Assembly (NCBI GenBank): GCA_937922955.1
Contig: CALAKO010000236.1
Span: 1-12,570, forward strand
Source: an uncultured Peptococcaceae bacterium
GTDB lineage: Bacteria > Bacillota > Peptococcia > Peptococcales > Peptococcaceae
Length of the DNA stretch: 12,570 nucleotides
Direction of reading: 5' to 3'
The position numbers were made by a program, and so were the translations under genes. Positions 6,809 through 12,570 of this stretch are shown here, piece after piece; the first letter of the stretch is position 1; every line of letters begins with the position of its first letter. The notes under the pieces are model-generated. The model did not search any database and was not told where the DNA came from. It was given only the letters and a program-made list of their open reading frames with translations.

Positions 6809-6831
6809 CGAACATGATTCGAACTAGCACG

Positions 6832-6865
6832 AAAAAAATCCCCGCTGCCTATGGCAACGGGGATT
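6832..6865 (-). terminator. Strong intrinsic terminator of the minus-strand 136-aa gene
   Basis: The outer stem AATCCCCG at 6837-6844 pairs with CGGGGATT at 6858-6865. The inner stem TGCC at 6846-6849 pairs with GGCA at 6853-6856 around a 3-nt loop. On the minus strand the hairpin is followed by seven T (A run at 6832-6838). It lies 13 nt beyond the minus-strand stop. The same hairpin could weakly stop plus-strand readthrough from the DUF3267-like gene, but the plus-strand T tail is poor. Confidence 0.85.
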
Positions 6866-6877
6866 GGTGTTTTATGA

Positions 6878-7288
6878 TCAGTCAAACTTTTCGTCGATTG
6901 GCTGGCTTGGCTGGATGACAACCAAGAGCATGTGGCCCTGATCGAGCAGGGTGCGGGAGCCATGAAGGGTGAGTTTTACTTCTTCAGGCTGGTCGAGGCT
7001 GTCGATGGCAGCTGGGTCAATGATGTTGACTGGAACTTCTTTTTTGAGTTTTGCCCAATAGAGATAACCGGCTGGGTCAAACTTAGGGCCATCATCTTTT
7101 TTCTTGCCCTTTGGAGCTTCTTCTGGTTCTTCAACCACTGGTGGTTCTTTGGCAGACATTTTAGCGTCGCCTTCAGGGGAAATGAAGATCTTGATGTCGT
7201 TGGTGGTCAGGCCACGTGCGAGGCAGTCTTCTACTTCATGCAGGGCATGAGGGGCATCGGTAAAGTTACTCTGTACAAATACATACAT
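6878..7288 (-). CDS. Unknown soluble protein with a charged linker, 136 aa
   Basis: I do not recognise this protein. Residues 1-37 read like a small alpha/beta unit: strand YVFVQSNF, helix APHALHEVEDCLARG, strand DIKIFISP. A low-complexity charged linker follows at about 45-68 (KEPPVVEEPEEAPKGKKKDD). The C-terminal part contains LYWAKLKKEVPVNII and ends with a helix/strand pair (SRTLLDQGHMLLVVIQ). The two ends could form one fold interrupted by the linker; a distant likeness to general stress protein 17M/YflT-type domains is possible but weak. No signal peptide or membrane helix is seen. On the minus strand GAGGAG lies 9 nt before the chosen ATG (7288). It is downstream of alr but has its own consensus promoter and a strong terminator. 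Confidence 0.8.
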   Translation of the reverse strand: MYVFVQSNFTDAPHALHEVEDCLARGLTTNDIKIFISPEGDAKMSAKEPPVVEEPEEAPKGKKKDDGPKFDPAGYLYWAKLKKEVPVNIIDPAAIDSLDQPEEVKLTLHGSRTLLDQGHMLLVVIQPSQPIDEKFD

Positions 7289-7344
7289 GGTTCATGTCTC
7301 CTCTTTTATCAATGATGAATAATTTCGTAAAGTCTATACCTATT

Positions 7345-7373
7345 ATTCTACAAAGACAGCACGCGCCTGTCAA
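7345..7373 (-). promoter_or_regulatory. Consensus sigma-A promoter of the 136-aa gene, interlocked with the alr hairpin
   Basis: On the minus strand, TTGACA (7373-7368) and TAGAAT (7350-7345) are spaced by exactly 17 nt. The -35 box overlaps one arm of the hairpin at 7360-7397. Transcription should start near 7338, about 50 nt before the ATG. Confidence 0.75.
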
Positions 7374-7397
7374 CCGGAAAGGGCGACAGGCGGCGTG
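7360..7397 (-). terminator. Hairpin after alr, likely terminator with a poor T tail
   Basis: CACGC plus GCCTGTC at 7360-7371 pairs with GACAGGC and GCGTG at 7385-7397. There is a one-base bulge and a 13-nt loop. On the minus strand it starts 5 nt after the alr stop. The tail (CTGTCTTTG) is short of T, so termination may be partial. Confidence 0.6.
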
Positions 7398-7401
7398 TTT
7401 A

Positions 7402-8595
7402 TTAATCTAAGAGGTACTGAGTAATCTTGACGATTTCACCATCCTTGAGGTACACACGAGGTACGCGGCGGTTGATGTCGCAGAAGATTTCGTGAGGGAT
7501 GGTTGGGATGCGGTTAACAACTTCTTCAATGGAGATGCGGTCGTCGCCTTGGCTGCCAATTAAGACGACTTCGTCGCCAATCTTGACATCTGGCACATCG
7601 GTGACGTTGATCATGCACTGGTCCATGCAGACGCGGCCAACAATTTTGCAGCGTTTGCCGTGAACGAGCACTTCACCGTTGTTGGACATCAGGCGCATCC
7701 AGCCATCGGCATAACCAACAGGCAGGGTGGCAATGAGTTCGCCTTCGCTGGTTTCATAGGTGCCACCGTAGCTGATGCGTTCGCCAGCGTGTTCACGCTT
7801 GAGGTTGGAGATGCGAGCTTTGAGGCTGAGCACTGGCTTGACGTCGATGTTCTGATTCTGGGTTTCGTCGCTTGGGTAGACGCCGTAAAGAATAATCCCT
7901 GGGCGAACCATATCGAGGAAGTACTCTGGGTGGTCAACGATGACGGCGCTGTTGCCGCAGTGACGGATTTTTGGTGTCAGCCCACGTTCAGCCAAACCGT
8001 TGAGGAAGAAATTGTAGCGTTCCCACTGCAGATGGGTGTAGGTCTTGTCTTCATAGTCGGCTTTGGCAAAATGGGTGAAGAGACCGCTGAATTCAACGTT
8101 TGGCAGTGCCAGAATTTCAGCGATGGCATCGAGGCTTTCTTCGGTTGGCAGGAAGCCAATGCGGCCCATGCCAGTGTCGGCTTTGATATGGACGAGTGCT
8201 TTTTTGCCTTGTTCAACAGCGGCATCGCTCATGGCTTTGGCGAGATCATAGGTGAATACAGCCTGATGGATGTCGTATTTTACGAGTTCAGCAGCGCGTT
8301 GTGGTTCGGTGTAGCCGAGAATGAGGATTGGTACATCGGTGAAGCCGGCTTTGCGAATTTCCAAGGCTTCATCGAGCAGTGCCACGCAGAGAAAATCGGC
8401 ACCGTTTTCAAGCAGAGTTGGGATAATTTCTACAGCCCCATGGCCATAAGCGTTGGCTTTGACAACGGCTGCAACATGACGATCCTGACCAGCACGTTCG
8501 CGGATGGAAGAAATGGTGTAAGCAAGGGCGTCGAGATCGATTTCTGCCCAAACCGGACGAATGTGCATTAAGGTGTCTTTAGATAGCGTTTCCAT
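7402..8595 (-). CDS. alr: Alanine racemase
   Basis: This PLP enzyme interconverts L- and D-alanine and supplies D-alanine for peptidoglycan. The 397-residue protein has the two expected domains. In the N-terminal barrel, K46 in VVKANAYGHGA is the PLP-binding lysine. Further family landmarks are DTGMGRIGF, HCGNSA and MVRPGIILYG. In the C-terminal domain Y276 in RISYGGTYET is the second catalytic base, followed by LPVGYADG and GRVCMDQCMI. Length and the spacing of the two catalytic residues are normal, so it looks active. The chosen ATG (8595) follows a GGGAGG about 10 nt upstream on the minus strand; a second in-frame Met at residue 10 (MHIRPVW) is possible. It is transcribed divergently from the riboflavin operon and is followed by a hairpin and the 136-aa gene. 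Confidence 0.97.
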   Translation of the reverse strand: METLSKDTLMHIRPVWAEIDLDALAYTISSIRERAGQDRHVAAVVKANAYGHGAVEIIPTLLENGADFLCVALLDEALEIRKAGFTDVPILILGYTEPQRAAELVKYDIHQAVFTYDLAKAMSDAAVEQGKKALVHIKADTGMGRIGFLPTEESLDAIAEILALPNVEFSGLFTHFAKADYEDKTYTHLQWERYNFFLNGLAERGLTPKIRHCGNSAVIVDHPEYFLDMVRPGIILYGVYPSDETQNQNIDVKPVLSLKARISNLKREHAGERISYGGTYETSEGELIATLPVGYADGWMRLMSNNGEVLVHGKRCKIVGRVCMDQCMINVTDVPDVKIGDEVVLIGSQGDDRISIEEVVNRIPTIPHEIFCDINRRVPRVYLKDGEIVKITQYLLD

Positions 8596-8634
8596 AGGAT
8601 GGAGACCTCCCTTGAAATTGATTTAATATAATAA

Positions 8635-8663
8635 ATAGTAAAACAAATTGAATAATAATACAA
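8635..8663 (-). promoter_or_regulatory. Weak candidate promoter for alr
   Basis: On the minus strand TTGTAT (8663-8658) and TACTAT (8640-8635) are spaced by 17 nt. They lie about 40 nt before the alr start in an AT-rich stretch. Other AT-rich hexamers nearby could serve instead. Confidence 0.35.
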
Positions 8664-8743
8664 GTCACATTTATTTGGTAGTTACTAAAGGTTATTTATA
8701 GTTGTTTCATGCAAGAATTTAAGAGATGGATTTGGTTTGTCTA

Positions 8744-8772
8744 TTGACAGCTATGATAGAAAGGCGTATGAT
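8744..8772 (+). promoter_or_regulatory. Promoter of the riboflavin operon
   Basis: TTGACA at 8744-8749 and TATGAT at 8767-8772 are spaced by 17 nt. The predicted start near 8779 is just upstream of the FMN aptamer. The stretch 8664-8743 between this and the alr promoter region shows nothing else recognisable. Confidence 0.85.
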
Positions 8773-8796
8773 GAAAACAACAGGTGAATAATTATG

Positions 8797-8906
8797 AATC
8801 TTCAGGGCAGGGTGCAAGTCCCTACCGGTGGTAAAGCCCACGAGCGCGGTGCGCATGATTCGGTGAAACTCCGAAGCCGACAGTACAGTCTGGATGAAAG
8901 AAGATG
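8797..8906 (+). promoter_or_regulatory. FMN riboswitch aptamer (RFN element)
   Basis: The conserved RFN blocks appear in order: ATCTTCAGGGCAGGGTG, then TCCCTACCGG, GGTAAAGCCC, ACGAGC, then ACTCCGAAGCCGACAGT, and GTCTGGATG leading to GAAGAT. The closing helix P1 pairs ATCTTC at 8798-8803 with GAAGAT at 8900-8905. RFN elements bind FMN and repress riboflavin genes (established). The position between the rib promoter and ribD, followed by a terminator, indicates transcriptional attenuation of the whole operon when FMN is abundant. Confidence 0.96.
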
Positions 8907-8937
8907 GAACGTGTGATGGTTTGTTGCACGCGAAGGC

Positions 8938-8971
8938 TCTGGAATGGTGGCATTCCAGATTTTTTATTTTT
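8938..8971 (+). terminator. Riboswitch expression-platform terminator
   Basis: A perfect 9-bp stem pairs TCTGGAATG at 8938-8946 with CATTCCAGA at 8951-8959. The loop is 4 nt and TTTTTTATTTTT follows. It lies 32 nt downstream of the aptamer and is the expected FMN-controlled terminator. Confidence 0.88.
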
Positions 8972-8998
8972 AAGCTATTTTAAACAAATTTTTTCATT

Positions 8999-9029
8999 GC
9001 CCTGAACATGGATGTTCAGGGCTTTTTTA
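8999..9029 (+). terminator. Second leader terminator directly before ribD
   Basis: A perfect 10-bp stem pairs GCCCTGAACA at 8999-9008 with TGTTCAGGGC at 9013-9022. The loop is TGGA and six T follow. It ends 5 nt before the ribD ribosome binding site (GAGGTG) and stands 40 nt after the first terminator. As written it should terminate strongly, so some means of bypass is required. Confidence 0.8.
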
Positions 9030-9045
9030 TTTGTGAGGTGATTCG

Positions 9046-10152
9046 ATGAACGATCAGGATTACATGCGGCAGGCGCTGGCGTTAGCAGAGCGCGGCCGTG
9101 GTTGGACCTCACCCAACCCGATGGTGGGGGCAGTGATCGTAAAAGATGGGCGTGTGATTGGTGAAGGCTGGCATGAGAAGTATGGCGACTTGCACGCTGA
9201 GCGCAACGCGTTGAAGCATGCGCGGGAACCAGTGGAAGGAGCAACCATGTATGTGACGCTGGAACCTTGCTGTCATCATGGCAAGCAGCCGCCTTGTACC
9301 GATGCCATTATCGCAGCGGGTATCCGTCGTGTGGTTGTTGGCTCTGCCGATCCGAATCCATTGGTGGCCGGTAAGGGCGTAGCGATTTTGCGCAGTCATG
9401 GCATTGCAGTGACAGAGAATGTGCTGCGTGCGGAATGTGACGCTCTGAACGAGGTGTTTTTGCATTATATCCGACACAAGCAGCCTTTTGTGGCGATGAA
9501 GGCGGCAATGACGCTGGACGGCAAAATTGCTACTCACACGGGTGCGTCGCGCTGGGTGACGGGCGAAGAAGCGCGTGCTCATGGTCACAGCCTGCGGCAC
9601 CGCTATGCAGCCATCATGGTGGGCGTGGGCACGGTATTGGCCGACGATCCACAGCTTACTTGCCGTCTGCCAGGCGGACGCAATCCGCTGCGTATTGTTT
9701 GCGATACGCAGCTGCGGACACCGTTAACGTCAAAGTTGGTGCAGACGGCGCAGGAGACACCGGTGATTTTGGCGACTTGTGAAAGCGACGCCAAAAAGCG
9801 TGCGCTTTATGAAGCGGCAGGGTGTCAGGTTTGGGTGCTGCCAATGCAGTCTGGGCATGTGGACCTCAAGGCGTTGATGCAGCGTCTTGGTGAGGAGGGC
9901 ATCGACAGTGTGCTTCTGGAAGGCGGCGGCACGTTGAATTGGGCCGCGCTGGAAGCTGGCATTGTGCAGAAGGTATACAGCTATCTGGCGCCGAAGCTTT
10001 TCGGCGGGCACGATGCAAAAACGCCGGTGGAAGGCTTGGGCGTGGAGACACCCGCAGAAGCTGCACAGCTGCGCATCACTGAGATCACCCGCCTTGGCGA
10101 CGATGTTTTGATTGAAAGCGAGGTGACCGGTCATGTTCACCGGGATTGTTGA
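9046..10152 (+). CDS. ribD: Bifunctional riboflavin deaminase/reductase RibD
   Basis: This protein carries out the second and third steps of the pathway: deamination of the pyrimidine formed by GTP cyclohydrolase II, then NADPH-dependent reduction of the ribosyl side chain. The 368-residue protein has an N-terminal deaminase domain (about 1-145) with zinc ligands H50, C75 and C84 and catalytic E52 in the HAE and PCCHHGKQPPC motifs. The C-terminal reductase domain (about 146-360) shows KAAMTLDGKIAT, SRWVTGEEAR, GVGTVLADDP and LLEGGGTLN. All key residues are present. The start at ATG 9046 follows GAGGTG by 5-6 nt. It is the first gene after the FMN riboswitch and overlaps ribE by 20 nt. Confidence 0.97.
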   Translation: MNDQDYMRQALALAERGRGWTSPNPMVGAVIVKDGRVIGEGWHEKYGDLHAERNALKHAREPVEGATMYVTLEPCCHHGKQPPCTDAIIAAGIRRVVVGSADPNPLVAGKGVAILRSHGIAVTENVLRAECDALNEVFLHYIRHKQPFVAMKAAMTLDGKIATHTGASRWVTGEEARAHGHSLRHRYAAIMVGVGTVLADDPQLTCRLPGGRNPLRIVCDTQLRTPLTSKLVQTAQETPVILATCESDAKKRALYEAAGCQVWVLPMQSGHVDLKALMQRLGEEGIDSVLLEGGGTLNWAALEAGIVQKVYSYLAPKLFGGHDAKTPVEGLGVETPAEAAQLRITEITRLGDDVLIESEVTGHVHRDC

Positions 10153-10777
10153 GGAAGTAGGAACCATCAGCGGCATCCGTCGCGGCGCGCACTCGGCGGT
10201 GCTGACGATCGCTTGCGAGGAAGTGCTGGAAGGCACGAAAATCGGTGACAGCATCGCCGTCAACGGCATTTGTCTCACGGTCACGTCGCTGGCAGCTGGC
10301 AGCTTTACGGCAGACGTCATGCATGAAACATTGAATCGCTCCTCGCTGGCGCAATGTACAAGCGGCAGTCACGTTAATCTGGAACGCGCCATGGCTGCCG
10401 ATGGACGCTTTGGCGGACACATCGTCAGCGGTCATGTGGACGGCACCGGCCGCGTCACTCGACTGCGGCGTGACGATACCGCCATTTGGTACACGGTTGC
10501 CTGTGAACCGGCACTTTTGCGCTACATCGTTGAAAAAGGCTCCATCACCATCGATGGCATCAGCCTCACGGTGGCGGATGTAACGGAACATGATTTTTCC
10601 ATTTCTGCCATCCCGCACACGGTGGCACAAACGGTGCTGCGTGAACGACACGAAGGCGACACCGTGAATCTGGAGTGCGACATCATTGGCAAGTACGTTG
10701 AAAAGCTGCTCAAGCCAGCCGACACACCGGCAAAGAGCAGCATCACAAGAGAATTTTTGGCCGAATATGGCTTTTAG
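10133..10777 (+). CDS. ribE: Riboflavin synthase, alpha subunit
   Basis: This enzyme dismutates two molecules of 6,7-dimethyl-8-ribityllumazine to riboflavin plus the pyrimidine precursor. The 214-residue protein has the classical N-terminus MFTGIVEEVG and two repeated lumazine-binding barrels: the first contains SIAVNGICLTV, the second SITIDGISLTV. GGHIVSGHVDGTG marks the start of the second repeat near residue 98. The length matches the family. The ATG lies within the end of ribD (20-nt overlap, different frame), with GAGGTGA about 7 nt upstream inside ribD, indicating translational coupling. The gene symbol follows the Bacillota use of ribE; other systems call it ribC or ribB. Confidence 0.97.
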   Translation: MFTGIVEEVGTISGIRRGAHSAVLTIACEEVLEGTKIGDSIAVNGICLTVTSLAAGSFTADVMHETLNRSSLAQCTSGSHVNLERAMAADGRFGGHIVSGHVDGTGRVTRLRRDDTAIWYTVACEPALLRYIVEKGSITIDGISLTVADVTEHDFSISAIPHTVAQTVLRERHEGDTVNLECDIIGKYVEKLLKPADTPAKSSITREFLAEYGF

Positions 10778-10788
10778 GAGGAATAGAT

Positions 10789-11988
10789 ATGGCAACTTTT
10801 AACACCATCGAAGAAGCTTTGGAAGATTTGCGCCAGGGCAAACTCATTCTTGTAACCGACGATCCCGACCGTGAAAACGAAGGCGATCTCATCTGCGCGG
10901 CAGAATTTGCCACCACAGAAAACGTCAACTTCATGGCCACCCATGCGAAGGGCCTCATCTGCATGCCGATGAGCGCAGAATACATCGACAAGCTGCGCCT
11001 GCCGCAGATGGTCACTCGCAACACCGACAACCATGAAACGGCCTTCACTGTTTCCATCGACCACGTTGATACCACCACCGGCATCTCCGCTGCTGAGCGT
11101 TCCATCACTGCCATGGCTTGTGTGGATGAAAACGCCAAGCCGGAGGATTTTCGTCGTCCAGGCCACATGTTCCCACTGCTCGCTAAGAAAAACGGTGTCC
11201 TCGAACGCGAAGGTCACACCGAAGCCACTGTTGATCTCTGTCGTCTGGCTGGACTCAAGGAATGCGGACTCTGCTGCGAAATCATGCGTGAAGATGGCAC
11301 CATGATGCGCACGCCGGAGCTGACCAAGCTGGCCGAAGAATGGGGATTGACCTTCATCACCATCAAAGACCTGCAAAATTATCGGAAGACTCATGAGAAA
11401 CTTGTGGATCAGGCAGCGGTGGTGAATATGCCAACCAAATACGGCGATTTTACGGCCTATGGTTTTGTGAATCGTTTGAACGGTGAACACCACATTGCTC
11501 TCGTGAAAGGCGACATTGGCAATGGGGAAAATGTGCTCTGCCGCGTGCATTCGGAATGCCTCACTGGCGACACCTTTGGCTCCCTGCGCTGCGACTGCGG
11601 CCAGCAGTTTGCTGCCGCTATGACGCAGATCGAACGCGAAGGCCGCGGTGTGCTCCTTTACATGCGCCAGGAAGGGCGCGGCATTGGCCTTATCAATAAG
11701 CTGCGTGCCTATGAATTGCAGGATCAGGGCATGGACACCATGGAAGCCAACCTGGCTCTTGGTTTCGCTGCCGACGAGCGTGAGTATTACATCGGCGCGC
11801 AGATTTTGCGCGAACTTGGCGTCAAGAGCATGCGCCTGCTCACAAACAACCCGGACAAGGTCTACCAGCTTGAAGAATTTGGCATGGAAATTCTCGAACG
11901 TGTGCCAATCCAGATGGAAGCCAACGATCACGACCGTTTCTATCTCAAAACCAAACAGGACCGCATGGGCCATCTCTTAAATTATTAA
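10789..11988 (+). CDS. ribBA: Bifunctional DHBP synthase / GTP cyclohydrolase II
   Basis: The fused enzyme makes both precursors of the pathway: 3,4-dihydroxy-2-butanone-4-phosphate from ribulose-5-phosphate, and the pyrimidine from GTP. Residues 1 to about 200 are the DHBP synthase domain, with the acidic loop DDPDRENEGDL and RRPGHMFPLLA followed by REGHTEATVDL. Residues from about 205 are GTP cyclohydrolase II, with zinc ligands C257, C268 and C270 in CLTGDTFGSLRCDCG, then RQEGRGIGL and LLTNNPDK. Both active sites look complete. AGGAGG directly after the ribE stop serves the ATG at 10789. The length of 399 residues is normal for RibBA. Confidence 0.97.
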   Translation: MATFNTIEEALEDLRQGKLILVTDDPDRENEGDLICAAEFATTENVNFMATHAKGLICMPMSAEYIDKLRLPQMVTRNTDNHETAFTVSIDHVDTTTGISAAERSITAMACVDENAKPEDFRRPGHMFPLLAKKNGVLEREGHTEATVDLCRLAGLKECGLCCEIMREDGTMMRTPELTKLAEEWGLTFITIKDLQNYRKTHEKLVDQAAVVNMPTKYGDFTAYGFVNRLNGEHHIALVKGDIGNGENVLCRVHSECLTGDTFGSLRCDCGQQFAAAMTQIEREGRGVLLYMRQEGRGIGLINKLRAYELQDQGMDTMEANLALGFAADEREYYIGAQILRELGVKSMRLLTNNPDKVYQLEEFGMEILERVPIQMEANDHDRFYLKTKQDRMGHLLNY

Positions 11989-12014
11989 TCGTAAAAAAGA
12001 AAGGAAGTCTCATC

Positions 12015-12482
12015 ATGAATACATTTGAAGGAAAACTCGTATCCGACGGCATTAAAATTGGCATTGTTGCAGCTCGCTTCAACGAATTCATTGTTTCCAA
12101 ACTCATCGCTGGCGCCCGCGATGCCTTGCTGCGTCACGACGTGAAAGAAGACGACATTGACCTCGCCTGGGTGCCAGGGGCGTTCGAAATTCCTCTCATT
12201 GCCAAGAAAATGGCAGAAAGCGGCAAGTACGACGCCGTCATCTGCCTAGGCGCCGTCATCCGTGGTGCTACCAGCCATTACGACTACGTTTGCAACGAAG
12301 TTTCCAAAGGCATTGCCAGCGTCTCACTCTCCAGCGGTGTGCCAGTGCTCTTTGGCGTTGTCACCACTGAAAACATCGAGCAAGCCATCGAACGCGCCGG
12401 TACCAAGGCCGGCAATAAAGGCTACGACAGCGCCATGGCGGCCATCGAAATGGTGAACCTCGTGCGTCAGGTCGAAGCGTAA
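12015..12482 (+). CDS. ribH: 6,7-dimethyl-8-ribityllumazine synthase
   Basis: This enzyme condenses the pyrimidine with 3,4-dihydroxy-2-butanone-4-phosphate to give lumazine, the substrate of RibE; homologues assemble into pentamers or 60-subunit capsids. The 155-residue protein shows IGIVAARFNEFI, VPGAFEIPL, GAVIRGATSHYDYV with the catalytic H88, and GVVTTENIEQA near the end. Length and motif spacing are those of the family. AAGGAAG upstream of ATG 12015 acts as ribosome binding site, in a 26-nt gap after ribBA. It is the last recognised gene of the operon; no intrinsic terminator follows in the window. Confidence 0.97.
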   Translation: MNTFEGKLVSDGIKIGIVAARFNEFIVSKLIAGARDALLRHDVKEDDIDLAWVPGAFEIPLIAKKMAESGKYDAVICLGAVIRGATSHYDYVCNEVSKGIASVSLSSGVPVLFGVVTTENIEQAIERAGTKAGNKGYDSAMAAIEMVNLVRQVEA

Positions 12483-12502
12483 ATAAAAAAGGAAAAAGAA
12501 CC

Positions 12503-12562
12503 GTATCTGCAGCGTGTGATAAGCTCCCCATAGAGTAGATACTCGAAATAACAAAAATCGAG
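12503..12562 (+). repeat. Two adjacent inverted repeats downstream of ribH
   Basis: GTATCTGC at 12503-12510 can pair with GTAGATAC at 12535-12542, with one G-U pair. Right next to it CTCGA at 12542-12546 can pair with TCGAG at 12558-12562. Neither is followed by a T run, so they are not terminators. They could be part of a structured leader or the edge of an element continuing beyond the window. Confidence 0.4.
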
Positions 12563-12570
12563 ACTACACC

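Noticed and set aside
7660..8571. A 303-codon plus-strand open frame opposite alr
   Set aside because: Alr on the minus strand has all catalytic residues. The antisense product is a Phe/Gly/Ala-rich shadow without motifs.
10774..11973. A 399-codon open frame on the minus strand opposite ribBA
   Set aside because: It mirrors ribBA almost exactly, shows no domain, and has no ribosome binding site or promoter of its own. Low stop density on the reverse strand comes from ribBA codon choice.

Overview
The window looks like a chromosomal segment of a Bacillota (Firmicutes) bacterium of medium G+C. The evidence is strong AGGAGG-type ribosome binding sites, consensus sigma-A promoters (TTGACA-17-TATGAT and similar), intrinsic terminators after most transcription units, an FMN riboswitch in front of the riboflavin genes, and a fused ribBA gene. 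The G+C level would suit a Negativicutes-type organism, but that is only a guess. No rRNA, tRNA, CRISPR array, transposase or phage gene was seen.

Left part (1-3911, plus strand): a 5'-truncated, membrane-anchored MutS-family ATPase gene overlaps obgE, the ribosome-assembly GTPase. Two small membrane-protein genes of unknown function follow with almost no spacing, and a hairpin terminator ends the unit. Next come single-gene units: a small lipoprotein resembling DUF4825 (3954-4478) and a TVP38/TMEM64-type membrane protein (4564-5334). Each is closed by a clear terminator.

Middle (about 5376-6830): an AT-richer block that looks like accessory DNA. It holds a compact XRE-type repressor-like gene, a 1-nt-overlapping three-helix membrane protein, and a separately promoted membrane protein with an HExxH motif resembling the DUF3267 putative zincins. 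Two minus-strand genes converge on it. Alanine racemase (alr, 8595 to 7402) comes first, followed by a 136-residue protein of unknown function (7288 to 6878). The latter has its own promoter, interlocked with the hairpin behind alr, and a strong terminator.

Right part (8596-12570): a 450-bp divergent regulatory region carries the rib promoter, the FMN riboswitch aptamer and two tandem intrinsic terminators. The riboflavin operon ribD-ribE-ribBA-ribH follows, tightly packed, and encodes the conversion of GTP and ribulose-5-phosphate to riboflavin apart from the dephosphorylation step. The last 88 bases after ribH hold inverted repeats but no recognisable terminator.

The conserved genes are ordinary. 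The parts most worth a second look are the tandem-terminator riboswitch leader, the promoter/terminator interlocks, the AT-rich XRE/membrane/zincin block, and the unknown genes attached to obgE and alr. I found no clear evidence of a wholly new multi-gene system.
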